Shown: in pieces, positions 11,832 to 25,375 of the stretch
Layout of the letters: the number at the start of each line of letters is the position of its first letter
Position numbering within the stretch: position 1 is the stretch's first letter
Origin: Neopestalotiopsis rosae
Lineage: Eukaryota; Ascomycota; Sordariomycetes; Amphisphaeriales; Sporocadaceae
Reading direction: 5' to 3'
Assembly (NCBI GenBank): GCA_023078685.1
Contig: JALGAS010000001.1
Coordinates: 2,852,001-2,916,000 of the forward strand
Length of the DNA stretch: 64,000 nt
Translations under genes and position numbers: made by a program
The notes under the pieces: model-generated
What the model saw: only the letters and a program-made list of their open reading frames with translations
What the model was told of the DNA's origin: nothing
Databases searched by the model: none

Positions 11832-14800
11832 CTAAGAGTCACGAACAAGTCTGGCTCCTACCCAGGCGTAAGGATAGTTTCGTTGATACCAATTGACACT
11901 TGAAACTCTAATTAGAAAAGGAGTCGAGTCAAGTCATTCTTTCTCGGAGAAAACTTACAAAGATTTTCGCCCTGCAATGCGAGGATGCGTCGCCCAAGAA
12001 CCACCAAGGACAACGTTGTGCTTTCCATCAAAGAAGTCCGCTAGATACGACGTCAAGTCAGCAAATGTCGTCATTCAACTCAATGCTTATGCATAGCTTC
12101 TCCGAAAAACGTACATGTGTAGGCCGGATACAGGGCCATTGGCTCGAACCCCTCATGCCGAGTCAAGTGAGAGCTGGTCCATTCCCAAACACCGCCCATC
12201 TCGGACTGGCCAGCTAAGCGGTTGCCGCGCGATGTTATGGGCATTGGATGCCAATGGTTGAACCCAACATTGGCACCTTCGAGGTCAACGAAGAGGTCGT
12301 CATTTTCGGACGCCTCTCCATTGACCTGCATGGCGATTTCTCGTGATGGTGGTGTCTCCTCAACACCGTCGTTGACGAGATGGCTATTGTGCCCAAATGT
12401 AAGCTGCGCATTCCACCACTTATGTTGATTGCATGTTGGGATGAGCTTACCCGTTTACTGCCGGTACTGTCTTACCGAGCTTGCGCTCTGCTTCCTTCTT
12501 CTTCAGGTAATCGACATAGGCGTATACGCTTCTGGCTTCCTCCAAGGTTGGAATACGACCGCCCATCCAAGCGGCGCAACCAGCCAATTCATCGTAAGAG
12601 GCAAATACGGGCCAATCCAGAGCATACTCCAAAGGCACAAGACCGTAAATGGTTCGAACCGTCTTATTCTTCAGAAAGGATGAAGGAAGAAGAGTAGAGC
12701 CAGTCTCATGGCCGCCATTCACGTGGCCGTTGACGTGGCCATTTGTATGGCCGTTCGCTTGTACGTTAGTGTGCTCGTGACTAGTCCCATTACTACCATT
12801 GACGTGATGCTGCGGTGCCTCGGCCCAAGATGCCGGGATCTTGGTGACCTGCGTCTCGTACATGTAATAGGCATACTAATACCAGGTTAGATAGAGTCAT
12901 TGGCAGGCCCACAACGATTATATTACCTCTTCATTGGTGATTGGTCGCCCTTTGGCCTGGAAAGACTTGACGTGTTCTTTACGAGCCGGCTTCTCGTTGT
13001 CCCTTTTGGTGTGTCAGCTACTATAACTTCAATTTATTATTTGCTCCAACATTCTTTTGGCAACCTACCAGCCAAAGTGCCCTTTGAAGCTCGCATCGTT
13101 CTCGGGGTCATTCAGCCCCACGAGAACATCTTGTTCAGGAATGGTGAACCATTCGTTTGCCGTCCTTTCAGCATATGCTTTCTGGGCGAGGCTTCTGAAA
13201 TCCGGACGAGGTATGTGAGGCGGAGGCAAGGTCTTGTCACTCTGTAGCATCATGTAAAGAAGTGTTTCCATGTGCATCAACTCATGCTCATATCCCACCC
13301 ATATGGCCCTTGCCACATCCCGGGATATACTTTCCGGGCCATGGGCATAAAGCTCCGTCAATCTGGCACGCACATTGTTCTGGTAGCGGAGAATTTCTGC
13401 TTGCTTGGGCCATTCATCTGGGATTTCTGAATGACTGTGACAGTGCTCTGGGTTGTCCACATCTGGGTCGATACCCCTTTCGAAAATTTCAGAATACGAC
13501 GCAGGCTCAGTCGGCGGTTGTTTCGTAGTCTTGGTTAGCTGAATGTCCAGGAAGGTTGGTATGTGCCCAAGATAGAAAATACAAGCATTTCTCAGCTTGA
13601 TAGGCTTCTCCAACAATTCCTCGTCGGGCAGCATTCGTTGTGTGACCGTGTCCCATGTCGACCACATAGCCTTCCAATCATCCACACTTGGCAGCACGGA
13701 GCCGGCGTATTGGCGCGGGTCCAGAGTGAATGGCATGGTCGTAGGCTTGGTCAACAAATGAAGTCCTGCCTGCGTGTTAGATTGACTGGTGTCTGCGGCT
13801 CGGCTTCCTTAAATGGGTGATGATGGCATTGGGCGGCGTAGTCATGTGCGACGGGAGAGAGCGCAATGTAACAGTAAGACAATATAGAATCTTTGTCAAA
13901 CAAGTGGAACCAATGTGGTTTGATATACACGCGACAAACGTGGGGAACCTATTGCTTTTTCTTCACATCACGAGATGAATGTACCGATCGAGCAGGCAGA
14001 CCTCCTGTTCTGAATCGGGCAGAAGGCAGGCAGTAAGGGTAAAGGGTACTTGACTCACCGTACTCGTCGTTGTCCGTCATCCATCGGTCCGTCTCAACAA
14101 CTCGTGCTTCGGCCCACAGCTTTTTCATACCATCCTCCGAGTACTTTAGGCTCTGTTCGATTTGAATTCGTTCCTGCGCCTTGATAGCCTCGCCTAGGAT
14201 AGTGACATCGCGAGACGGAGAATAGAAAGCTTGATGGCGGCCGCCCTCAACGTCATAGACATATTCGCCAATGACCTGCCACTCATTGAGATTGAAAATT
14301 TCTGCCTCGAGGACCTCATTGGCATGACGAAGACCATTCAGGATGAACCTCAGCTGGTCAGCAGCTGATGCCAGGTTTCTTGGGCAAGTGAACTACACTC
14401 ACTGATGGGTTACGCCATGTCGGTCTAGATCAGACAATGGATCTTAGCACAGCTCAAGAATAACCCCTCCCCGCAAGTGATACTAACCATTGTATGCATG
14501 ACTGCATTGGCAATTAGCTATCAGGAAAGAGGCTACTGGTAAGTATGGTAGTCAAGACTCTCGTAACATACTAGACTTTTGACGGATCAGTGCACGAGTC
14601 CAGTCCCAGCAGGAACGTGTCTGAAGGCTGAAGCACATCCGAGAAGCTCCGCAGAAATGCGGCAGCATCGGAGCGGTGGAAGTTGCCTGTGACCAAAACG
14701 GTGAGTATATGGAAGAAAAATTCATCCCTCGAGTGAAGGTAACTGACCAATGCTTGACCCCAAACTCATGACGCACTTCGGCCTTGATGCAACCGAGGAA

Positions 14801-15402
14801 TTCTTTAGCCATTCCCGACCATCATCGTAGGTACCGTGCAATCCGTGGCATTGAACATGGCGAAATGCCGGTACTTGTGCCAGAGTGCGCTCGAGTTCCC
14901 GCTTGTCCAGATCCAGGGCATAATAGTCGACGTCTTTTTTAGCATCCTCCAAAGCCTGGAGTAGTATTTGCACTTTTCTCAAGTTGCCGGACCCAAGCTC
15001 GACGACCATGGATCCTGGAGGTATCGCCTTGGCAATAGCCCGGGCAGAGCGTCTGAGAACTTGTATTTCCGAATTGGTCAGGTAGTATTCTTCTAAATAG
15101 GTGATCTTTCTCTAAATTTAGCCAGGAGGACCAGGCGTAGGTACTTGAGTAGTTCTCACCTGTTCAAACAACTGCAAACCCTTCTCATTGTATAGTAGCA
15201 GAGTTGGGAGTTTTCGTGGGCCCTCTTGGGGCCTCAACAGTTGGTGAATCTCCTCCTTGAGATTCAATTCCACAGCCGCCTGACGGATATCAATGATATC
15301 CAGATGCCTCGACGATTTGGCATTTTTGGACAAGCCCTTGCCAACCTCGAAGGCAGAAGGGATGGCCTGGGTCTCGTAGAACATTTCCGTGGCAGAAGGC
15401 AT
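11832..15402 (-). CDS. EGT1: Ergothioneine biosynthesis fusion enzyme Egt1 (EgtD methyltransferase + EgtB sulfoxide synthase)
   Basis: Twelve exons (- strand): 15402-15160, 15111-14748, 14686-14572, 14503-14490, 14424-14403, 14348-14059, 13765-13069, 13002-12927, 12875-12451, 12383-12115, 12040-11959 and 11907-11832. All phases agree, giving about 890 aa, close to characterised fungal Egt1. The N-terminal SAM-dependent histidine trimethyltransferase (EgtD-like) carries VVELGSGNLRKVQILLQ. Next is the DinB-like domain with the iron-binding H-x3-H-x-E motif in YEHELMHMETLLYM. The C-terminal FGE-sulfatase-like domain carries GGVWEWTSSHLTRHEGF, GGSWATHPRIAGR and a terminal NWYQRNYPYAWVGARLVRD. It trimethylates histidine to hercynine and then forms hercynylcysteine sulfoxide with cysteine and O2. 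Exon 4 is only 14 nt and exon 5 only 22 nt. A His/Gly/Asn-rich linker (HTNGHVNGHVNG) sits between the catalytic modules. Confidence 0.96.
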
Positions 15403-18400
15403 CGTGGCCGGAAAGCACAATGTCTCAAGCAACGGTGGGGAGATGTCTTTCTTTGGGACCAACACAAAGGGGAAAATTCGTGAGGATATAAAATTGCAAG
15501 GAAATGTTTGAAGAAGATATATAAACAAGCCTGTGAGGTAGCGAGTACTATCAGAAGCAAGCCACGAGAAATAGAAACGGCTCTTGCATGCTGGTCAAAG
15601 CTAATACATAACCATGTCGATTATTTGCAGCAAGAGCCCCTCTACCGGCATGAAACTTCATTCGCTCTGGATGGTGATGTCAACCGCGGGTACCAGCAAA
15701 GTTCTATGGAGCGATGCGGCCATCTCATTCGCTCCGAATACTGGAGCTGGTAAGCCATCGATGCGCTAGGACATATGGTCGGACGAGCTGTCTCTCTCGG
15801 GAGACGCCTTACTGCGGGCACCGCTTGGGGGAAAGGAGTGCATTGCGAGGGGAGGCCGGGAACAGGCCACGAGCGTTGCAAGTAATGCGATGTACCTTCT
15901 TCATAGCTACCTGACAGTCCTTACTTACTTGCTCGATCTTCTCAATGGGGCCGCTCTGAAGAAGCCGAGCAAGGTACGGGCGGAAGCTTCCTAGTAGTAG
16001 ACCGGTATCATGCTGGTAGGTGCTGTAGGGAAAATTGGTAAGTATTGGCAGCGCGAGTACCTACCTGCCTTGCCTTGGCGTTACACAAGAAACAATGTTA
16101 GGTGCTGTAATCCGGGTGCGCTAGGTACGCCCTTTGATCGTGTGTGCGAGTTTCGTTGGGTCCAGGGCAAATCAGGAACGCGAGGGCCGCTACCTAGACA
16201 TCCAGGCTGTGAGATCCATGAGATGCATGCAACCCCCGCAAGACCTAGACAAACCCTGGGGACTGTGGTGCCTCACATGATGCGCTTCTCGCTGAGAAAG
16301 GCAATCTTTTAGCTCCATATGTGCCTGGGGGCTGGGTGATGCTGCTGCGACTTGTTCTCTCGAGATGGGGCGCTGAACTTGGTCATGGTTTTGCAGTGCC
16401 AATGGAAATCCATCTCGGGGACTTGTCAAAGGTTGGCAGCCGTGCGCCAGTAAATAGTAGTGTACAGTAGTGAAGCCGGGTGGGTCATCAGCGTACGGGT
16501 TCTCAAACTGAAAAAAGAAAAGCAAAGAGGGACCTGAAGATCACTCGAGACAAATTCCGTAGCATTCAGTGGGCTGTAAATGGTTGCCGCTCAGTTTTGT
16601 CAGTCTGCTATTTTCCCCAAACATGTGCACGTTCTTTGACGACGGGATTTTGTCAGCATACTCGCAAATATCGACCCCGGACAGCGCAAGCCGGTAAAGA
16701 AAAGCATATCGATGATGCCCTGTATCCAATGCTTGTTCTTGAGTGACATGCGTCCATCAATTGATACCTACAGGCAACATTAACCCAGTTCAAAGTACCT
16801 GCCGCAAAGTACTGTTCGTACCCATCAAATTGCGAGGCAGCCCAGCCCAGGAGCCCGGTTGAAGCGGAACACCTGATGTGATGACTATCGTCAAAAAGGA
16901 AACCATAAGACCCAACTCTGTTTCTTAGTGTGGGGGTAAAACAACGAGGTGCAGTACGTGTAGCCGAGATCGACGAGATTTGATAGAGTAATCAACCGAG
17001 AGAAACAGGAATTGATCACACGATGCGCATGATTTGATGGAATTTTTCTAGCCCGCACAAAATATAAACGAATTGATTGTCTGATGGAAGACGAAGAGGA
17101 GAGAGAGGCGTTTTGGGACATCAGTCTGTCCATTTATCGCGAGGTAGGTACGATGGATGCCTTGAGCAGTATGTAATTAATGTATGTACCAAGTGCTTGG
17201 GAAGGTCCAATGTTGCAATTGTGCCCCCCTCGTACTTTCTTCAGGCACAAAGACAACGACGGATGGCATCCCCTCTAAACCAGCACTTCCCCAAAAAGAT
17301 AATTGGAATCGGTCATAGAAACTACGCTGTGTGCAAGACCCGCATCATTGCTTGGCCATCAGGTCGTCTTGCTTGTCTTGCTTTCCACCAGTTTGCCATT
17401 GAGTGCCCTCTGCCCTCCTCCCTCACCAAGTATGCACATGTGTCCGGTGCTTATTACGCTGCTTACATATATCATTATATGTAAAGTACACTGCATTACA
17501 TGACCTGCCCGGAGTATCGCCAGATTTAGTTCTCCCAGCAGTACAGAGTATCCATCAAATCCCACGGCCACCTCTCGGTCTGTTCGTCACGATATCGTCA
17601 GACCGCTATGCACCTGACCATCATCCAGCGTCTCAAACCCACGTCGCTGCTGACCGAGTCCCGTCGTTGAGACTCCAAATGCCGAACCGAGCGAGAAAGG
17701 GATTCATTTCAGCGACATAATAAGCATCAATGGTTCGATTTCTAATATCTAATTTCTAATTTTGCCTCTGTGATTTTTAAACTCCACAAACACGTCTACC
17801 CCTCATTGCCCCTCATTGTCAATTTCGTCCGGATATACTCACTCCGTCTCGTGAGAATTTTCTTTTCGAGGGCGGACGACCACCTACATAGTACATACAC
17901 ACTATAGGAAAAGGTGCAGTTGTCTGCAGCCCTGGAACGCCTCGCAGGAATCAACGTGTGACTGCACCTGGTCGCTAGCTACGCATCGGAATTCCCAGCA
18001 AGTCGTCTCGACCACTAATGCATCGGAACCCATAGTCGTATTCCGAGAGGTCGCCTTGCAGGGGACCTATTAAGGTGCTCTGGACCTGGCTTTGTGGGGA
18101 AGTTGGCAGGCGAGCAATACAGGCGGTAATAAACCTGCATTCAGTATGTCCAACCATCTACATAACCTTCCTACGCACATGTAAGTAATTATATCAAAAT
18201 CGCTGCTGGTGATTCAGGCATGTCTTCCACAACAGGTCCATGTCGGAGATTTCTCTTTCTTTCGTCTGTCTAGTTGACAGCTCAAAGGACCCCGTAAATC
18301 ATAAGCACGTTTGGCGACAGAAACCGGACACACGTCTACTATATGGCTGGCTCCATATCCGGGTATGGTCCGGAGTCTTTTACATCCGATTGCGTTTTCT

Positions 18401-19331
18401 CAACCGCCAGAAGCGACCCAATACCTTCAGACATACGGTCGCACAACTCCATACTGAGGAGCATATAGGGACATCGATTACATCACGACACTATCCTTGT
18501 CCACGGTTGGTGGTGTCGTGGAAAATCGCCCATACTGCGCAGACTCGGACACAGGACACGGACACGTGGGACCGGTAAGCATTCCGGAACTTGGTACCGG
18601 GCAACAGCTTCTTGCTCAACCTGCTCGGCTCGGCGGTATACGAAATGGCCTAGGAACCAGGTCGAAATGCAGATCCGCTGACTGGAAACAACGAACCGGA
18701 GACTTTTAACAGATTTAGCTGACCTGTAGCCACGGATGATGACTTTCGAGATGATCTCAATTCCCAGGCCTTAATCGCCTTCCTGAATGGGGGATACCGG
18801 TGTCGCGGCACACAAAAATGAAACTCATGTCCAGGTAAGGATCGCCGATCGATACTACAATACACCCCCCAGCAACAGCCTAGCCCTGTGAGTCGGCCCA
18901 GCCCACGAGGCAAGAGCCTCCTCGACGTCACATCTGACAGCTGAGTCCCAAACAGTCGTGCGTCCGATGCACTACAATGCGGTTGTGGCTTTTACACGAA
19001 AAAGATGCTCGTGAGGCAATTCAGATCATATTTTGCTTTCGCCCGCGAAACGAACGTGGCAGATGCAAGCAACCAAACCTATCATGGCTGTATAGTCAAT
19101 CAAAAACAAACACTTGAGAGGTTGGTCAACACTGGTTATGGAGAACACGAAACTGTCATCTTCAAAAACTGTCCTTCATATTTTCTTTTTCTAAATGTAA
19201 AAGATATGATATCGTGAGTTTCATTCCATCCGCATGGCGGAAAGCAAATATCAACGCCGTCGAGATGCACGCTTGTTGTAAATCAAATTCATCTGGTTTC
19301 ATCAATCCCAGGACTGTCTCTCTTCCATCGT
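15403..19331. other. Long gene-poor spacer upstream of Egt1
   Basis: I see no convincing gene in this 3.9 kb. Short ORFs on both strands lack family signatures and are broken every few hundred bases. The first few hundred bases are the Egt1 promoter and 5' UTR. ACCTACCT-like runs occur near 16055, and AT-rich sequence occurs at 17730-17800. The part near 19330 is the 3' side of the S28 protease gene. A non-coding RNA or a highly interrupted gene cannot be excluded by eye. Confidence 0.5.
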
Positions 19332-20922
19332 CTATGCCTTTGATGGCTTCTCCCACTCATCGAGCCAGCAGCTCATCTGCTCGAGGGCAGCTTGGACGAT
19401 TGGCCACGTGTTCTCGTCGTCCTCGTCAATGAACATCTCTGGTACATGCACTCCACCCTTGACGATATAGACTGGAGCCTCGGTCGTGTTGACAGGGCCA
19501 CCGGGTCTGTAGTCACTGGACAGCGTGGCGGATCGCCAAGGGTCAAATTCGCCGTTGACGAAGAAGACGCGATTGTAAGGGGCATCCCAGCCCTGGGTCC
19601 AGGAGTTGAGGTGCTTCTCGGTGAAGCCAGTCACCATGCCTGACACATAACCATTTGTTTCGGGAAAGGTAAGAGGGCAGCGTCGAGCGTATTGCTCGGG
19701 ACGAAGCTGGGCGGAGACAATGTTGCTGCCATCTGACTCTGGCGGTCCGTTCTGGTACCATCCAAAGGGCTCGTTGCAGAGCATCCATTGCCAGGGTCTG
19801 TTGTCGTCGAGATCATCTGGCGTATTCCACTGGATCCGGTCATCCCACGTATTGCACTCTGAGCCGTTATCACCGCAGCCAGATGTCTTGTTGATGTAGG
19901 CGGCATACGCATCGAGTGCGGCGACCAACCCAATGCCAGCTCCATTGTTCAGGATTGCCTTGCTGTGGCCTCCCGATGTCTCGAGGTAATCGCAGAACTC
20001 TATAACGGCATCCTGGTCACCCTGCCATTCCGAGATTGGGTTGGCAACAGTGTCGGCAAAGTCCATGGCGTTGAGGTTGCCGAGGTTAAACTTGTCCTTG
20101 AGCTCCTGGATGTCATCATCATCACCATTCTCAAAGACGTAGTCGATGTGCTGGACGACGGCCTTCACATCGTTGCTGCAGTTTGTCGGCAATGCCTCCT
20201 GAATGGGAGAGAAGTAGGTCCAGAAATCGTAGATTGCCTCAACCACGGCCGATGATGCATGGTAGGCGTGGAAGACGCCCGACTCCTTTTGAGAAGTCCA
20301 TGCCGCTAGAGCGCCACTGTAAGATCCACCAATGAGAACCCAAGGGACATCGTTGGCATTGCAATCGCCATCTTCGCAAAACTCGAGGTCGGCATTGAGG
20401 GCAAAGTTGGTCATGTCCTTCATCGCGTTGGGGAGATTGAGGTATTGCAATGTCTCGGCAGTAAGAGTATCGAAGGGTATGGATTTGCCCCAGTAACGGT
20501 CTAATCGAAAAACTGTAAGTGATTTGCTTCCAAAAAATACTGAAGTGCAATAACTTACGCTCAATAACGATAGCGGCGCCATTGAACTCTTGAGCGTAGC
20601 GGCCCGGGATCGTGGTATTGCCCAAATAACCGATCATATCATCAGCCGCCGATTCTCCCGGGTTGAATAGAAAGACGGGTCCGCCAGTCTTGTAGTTTGA
20701 TCCATCCCACCAGAATCTTTGTTCGAATGTGCCTGCTGATGGATCTGAGTGGTCTACGTATTGTGTGAAGGTGGCATTGCCGACCAGGTCGAGATTTTCC
20801 ATCGACGCCGTCTTGAGGCCAAAGTGCTTTGATCTCTTATGGATATCTCTAGCCTTCAGCGTCGCCATTGAAGGTGCGATGCATGCCATGAACGGCAGCA
20901 CTGACGAGAAGGTCGCCTTCAT
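19332..20922 (-). CDS. Secreted serine peptidase, family S28 (prolyl endo/carboxypeptidase type)
   Basis: Two exons, 20922-20559 and 20500-19332, split by a 58-nt intron (GTAAGT...TTAG), giving about 510 aa. The start at 20922 gives a signal peptide (MKATFSSVLPFMACIAPSMA). S28 enzymes are alpha/beta-hydrolases that cleave after proline, and fungal members act extracellularly at acidic pH. The nucleophile elbow is GGSYSGALAAW (G-x-S-Y-x-G). The acid residue lies in VNGEFDPWRSATLSSD, and the histidine in VKGGVHVPEMF near the C-terminus. The family sequence AIVIEHRYWGKSIP is restored exactly across the intron. Several N-x-S/T sites (NATFT, NTTIP, NCSND, NKTSG) suggest glycosylation. No neighbours suggest a cluster. 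Confidence 0.94.
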
Positions 20923-23330
20923 TGTGAAGTCGGTTCACAGTTCGGGATATAGAACGGCCAAGGATGCAAGTTTAGAAAATGGCAAGTATAACACAGTTGA
21001 TCAGTCTATGACAAGACTGCCCAGTATAGATTATTGGATTAGAGGGTATCTGGATAATGATGAGAAACAACTCCGAAACCTTCAAGGCGACACAGCACGG
21101 TCATATATGCTTTGTCCTGGTCCATTTCGAGCATCATGAGCCACCGCAGCTCGGCAGTACAGCGCACGAAGGATCAGTACTAATTTGATGATGAGAACCA
21201 CTTGGACTGTCTTGTCGGCCGCTTGTATTTCCACGATTATGGTCTTCCAGCATAAGGGACCCTTCACTGCCTGGGTTCTTTTGGCCTAGCAAACAAGTCC
21301 GTCCTCTCAGCCCCATCTATCTAGGCAGGGGGCAACTATAGCGCGCTTATCCGCTCCACCAGTCCAGTCCACGAACCAGCATATTTTCTTAGTCGCGAGG
21401 GATTCCAGATCGCCCAAAGCTGCGCCCAGTGCTGACCGCTGGCCCTGCTGAATGCAGATGGGCAAGTAAGGGCAAGGGACTGGGGAACAGCATAATTTGA
21501 GAACCGTCGATATGCACTGTATGGCCTGGTCAGTGCTAGGCAGGCAATAGGCAATCGGTGATAATAGGACTCTTTTCCCTTTTGTCCCCCGGTCCTGCGC
21601 CGCCGCCAATCCCTACTCTGTATATTATGCCAGCGTTGTTGCTGACCGCCCGGGTTCACTGCCAAGACGCGCCGTTCTCTTCTCACCTGCAGCGCATTGC
21701 TCATGGGAACAACCAGCAGCAAAGCTGGAAGTTTTGAAACAAAGGAATGGGGGCGATGGTCCCCTTGGGAAGAAGAAGAAGAAGCTGGGCTATGTCCAAA
21801 TGGACCAAATATGAGATGATAATTCCATTTCTAGCCAATTGGGGATTGGGATTTTGAGGGTTGAGAGGCAGAGCTCGGCAGGAGTACCCCGGGTGTCATA
21901 GCCGAAGGTATCCTATGCGTGATCCGTTTAAAAAAGAAGCTTAAAAGGTAGACTATTTTTTCCGCAGCTCAGATTCGTTGCTATTTTTGGGGATTCTGCC
22001 AACGAAACAGCTCAATAAGCGGGCCCCCTGAACAACAACAATAGCAAACCAATCTCGCTAGTAAGCTAGGACCCTCGAGAGTCAAAGTAGAAAAAAGTCC
22101 TAGCCAGAGGCTGAGGAAGGCTTCAAAGATTTCATTTCGTCAATTTCTGTTTCTTACAATGAAAAGTCAAGGACTTGCTTGCCCTTGACGCGAGCCTATT
22201 ATTGTATTTACGAAACATTCAGTTGATTGAGAATATGCTGTCATGTAACAGTAGAGCTGGCACTGAGAGGGAGCCCAGTGTTGCACCCCGTACCACTGCT
22301 GAAATATATTACATTATTCCCAACATGATCTACGGGGCGAGCAGCTCTGCGGTTGCCATTATAATAAGTTAAAGCGAATTTCTCCAAAGAATATTTATGC
22401 TGATCGTTTGCTACTTGGTGCTATATACAATTAGCTCTTGTTGTTCTGGGTTAATGAACTTGCACACCATCTCTTGAGAAGACTGAACGGAGGCTCGTGC
22501 CTGTACTATAAAATCCTCCAGCGTCATGTTGTTTTTCAGCTGCCCAATCCAAACTGGGGTCCTCGAATGGATAACTCATTCAGGAGGCAAAAGCCAAATG
22601 TGCTTTTTCCTTTTCCCCAATATGGTAATCATGCTTGATCCGATCGGCGACTAATATTTAGAGTACGTAGTACCAAGTGAACATAACTCTGGAGAGCCCC
22701 CAGTGATCAACACTGGGAGAATCAAGCCTGATGAATAGTGTATTGTCCCTTTGGCTTCCCCCCGTTCCCCGGCGAGGAAAAGGGTTTGGGTCTGAGCTTT
22801 CTATCACTAGATCGCATTCTTTACCAATCCTGGACGGACCTTGATAGCCCGGTGTATTTTTATCGCCACGCGAAAAAAAGAAGCCTAGCGGCCGCCAGGT
22901 AAACATGGCTTGTGACTACGGTAATCCATGTGTTGTTTATTTTGGTCTGGACTACTGTCATAGTAATGACAATAATCTATCATTTTCATGGTCTCGTCGA
23001 TAGCGGGCTTCACAGTATTCATCCCATCTGACTAAACATATTCACATCGCTGGATTATTGTTGGGGTTTGGGATTGAGTTTTCTTCTTCTGCAGATGCTA
23101 CCATGCTCAAGACATATCGTCCCATATTACAATACACAAATTGCCTTCATGAATCGTGGCGTATTTGAAATGCATAACTGCCTACAAACTCCTTTCCATC
23201 AGGCCAGAAGACAAGAATTTTTGCTTCCTGAAAGGTAGAAAATATTGTCAAGAATAAAGGACACAGAACGCCAACTCCCATTGCGGCAGCTTCCCTTGGT
23301 CTCGTAGCAAAACGTCGTCTTTGACCCATA
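20923..23330. other. Gene-poor spacer between S28 peptidase and MARVEL-like gene
   Basis: No gene is supported in these 2.4 kb. It contains the peptidase promoter (right of 20922), AAGAAG-type purine runs near 21768-21785, and the 3' UTR of the - strand membrane-protein gene close to 23330. Confidence 0.5.
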
Positions 23331-25375
23331 TTAATAGTCATCGTTCAGAACGGCATATCTCGAGGTCCGCCTGCCAGCCATGCCCTCCTCGGCCACCTTG
23401 CCGCTGACGTTGCGTCGGTACGATCCCACGTAGCCCCCCTTGCCGCTTCCAAACTCAAAGTCGTTACCACTCGATACCTGGCGCGCACTGCCTACTATGA
23501 CTGGCGGCGTCGCGGATCGGAGCTCGCCGTACGGCTTGGAGTAGAAGAGGCCTTCTTCAGCCTGGATGGACGAGTCTCTATTCCGCGCCATCGCAGAGCC
23601 GGGCAGTCCCGCCGACTTCTGGTCCGTAATGTCCTGCGAGCCGCTGACCGAGCGTGCGTTGGACGAGATTTCACCTAGGGCGTTGCCGCGCGGAGTGTAG
23701 TAAGGCGTCTTGGCGCGGGGGATCGCTTGGGTGGCATTCTTGGGAGCATGGGCCGGCACGGCGGGAGGAGTAGAAGACACCACGGAAGCCGGGTTCGAGC
23801 GTAGCGGGTTCGGGTGACGGCCGCTGCCGCCCAGGATACTGTCGTCCAGGTCGGAAACGTCGGCTGCATCTGGCCGCATCATGTTGTTCTCGCGATCCGA
23901 GTCGTCGTCGCTGTCTTCGTCGTAGCGCTGGGCCAGGGCCTCGTAGGCACGAGTTTTACTGGCGACTGCGGCGGCCATGGCGCGCTGTTTCTGCTGCGTG
24001 CGGTTGAGGAGCGACTCAGTGGTGTACCATGCCTCGGTGAACTTGGGCTGTCGCACGGGCGAAGGTACTTCCTGCACCACTGCGCTGCTGGGTCTAGAAG
24101 ACCCGGTCTCGTGAATAGGAATTTCCGTGTAACTACCGCGGCCGGAGGCAGGCTTGGAAAGGCGATTGAGATCATCTGGCGACGCGATACTATTGCGAGG
24201 CGAGTTGCGAGGGGAATTACCCGGCACAACACCATACTGGCGACTCGGCAAATCAAACTTCGATGAGGCGATGGAGTCGCGGGATCCCGTGCGAGTGTGC
24301 ATAAAGGGAATGCTGGGTGGCCTCGAGAGGTCTTCGTAGGGCGCACCGGATCGGCGGCGGTCCTCTAGGGGAGTGGAAAGTCGCTTGCTGTTCTCCGACA
24401 TGGCCGTATACGTAGTGGAGACGGAAGACTTGTTGCGCTTGTGAGCTCGTGCAGTCAGGTTGTCCTCCAATGGGTTCATGTCGGGAGGCATATTGGTGAT
24501 GCGCCTAAACATGAGTCCAAGCCATAGCGAGATGGCGAGCGAGAGAACGTGCAGGCCGCCGGCCCCGATCAGGGTGTAGTAGTAACCCGGAACAAAGTAG
24601 TTGGTAAGAGTCTGGTCAGACAGCAGAGTTGTCCAAGTTTGTGAGCGGTTGCGCACAGCCAGAGCACCATAGGCGTAGAAGGGCAGAGTAGCCAGATCCG
24701 TGAAAGCCGCAAAGAGCTGATATGCGGCCGACGAAGCTGGCGTTCTGCTACCAGCAGCTCTCATGTGATGCCAGATTCCATAGGAACAGTTGATGGCCAC
24801 GACGCCAGACTATCACAAGTTCACATAATTAGGCTCCGTGCAGGCAGTAAGATAATGAAAGGCCAGGTAAGGGTCGCGCAAACTTACGGCGATTCGCATC
24901 ACCCAGGCAGTAAGGGCGTCAACGTTGGCGATCAGGATCATGAGCGCCAGCAATCCCAGAGCTCCAATGAGCTCCAAGCTGCGTAAGCCCAGCTGTACTC
25001 GTCGCAACCATACGATTCCAGACTTTGTCGCATTGCTCATAGGGCGAAAGAAGGTGGTTCTACCGGTGGGCACCTCGTGGAGACTTTTGTTGATCAATTA
25101 GCGCACATGCCAACGCATATTAATATGGATAGATGATGCTGGCAGGTTGTGATTCATGCGCTTGATACAATCTGATCTCAGGGAAGTGGGTTTGGATTTT
25201 GTTCAACTTACTCGGGATGCTTATTAAAGGAAACGAGCGGGCCATTCTGCTTCTTCTTCTTTGGTTGTGGTTCCCAGCTCGCGCGCGTCACTGCCTTTGG
25301 GTCGAACTCCTTCATTGGCAAGCCGCCATCGCGCCGATCCGTGTCATACATGTAAGGCTGATTAAAGCCCCCCAT
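23331..25375 (-). CDS. Four-pass membrane protein with MARVEL-like N-terminus and long Ser-rich cytosolic tail
   Basis: Three exons: 25375-25212, 25083-24888 and 24809-23331, with phases agreeing, about 612 aa. The start MGGFNQPYMYDTDRRDGG is in a short upstream exon that a Met-only reading of exon 2 would miss. About 70 basic/hydrophilic residues precede the membrane part. Hydrophobic helices include IGALGLLALMILIANVDALT, LFAAFTDLATLPFYAYGALA and GYYYTLIGAGGLHVLSLAIS, with a shorter segment VVAINCSYGIWHH between the first two. The remaining ~370 residues are Ser/Arg/Pro-rich with many possible phosphosites (for example RRSGAPYEDLSRPPS and NSPRNSPRNS). The topology resembles fungal MARVEL/SUR7-like plasma-membrane proteins, but no specific function is recognised. 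Confidence 0.8.
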
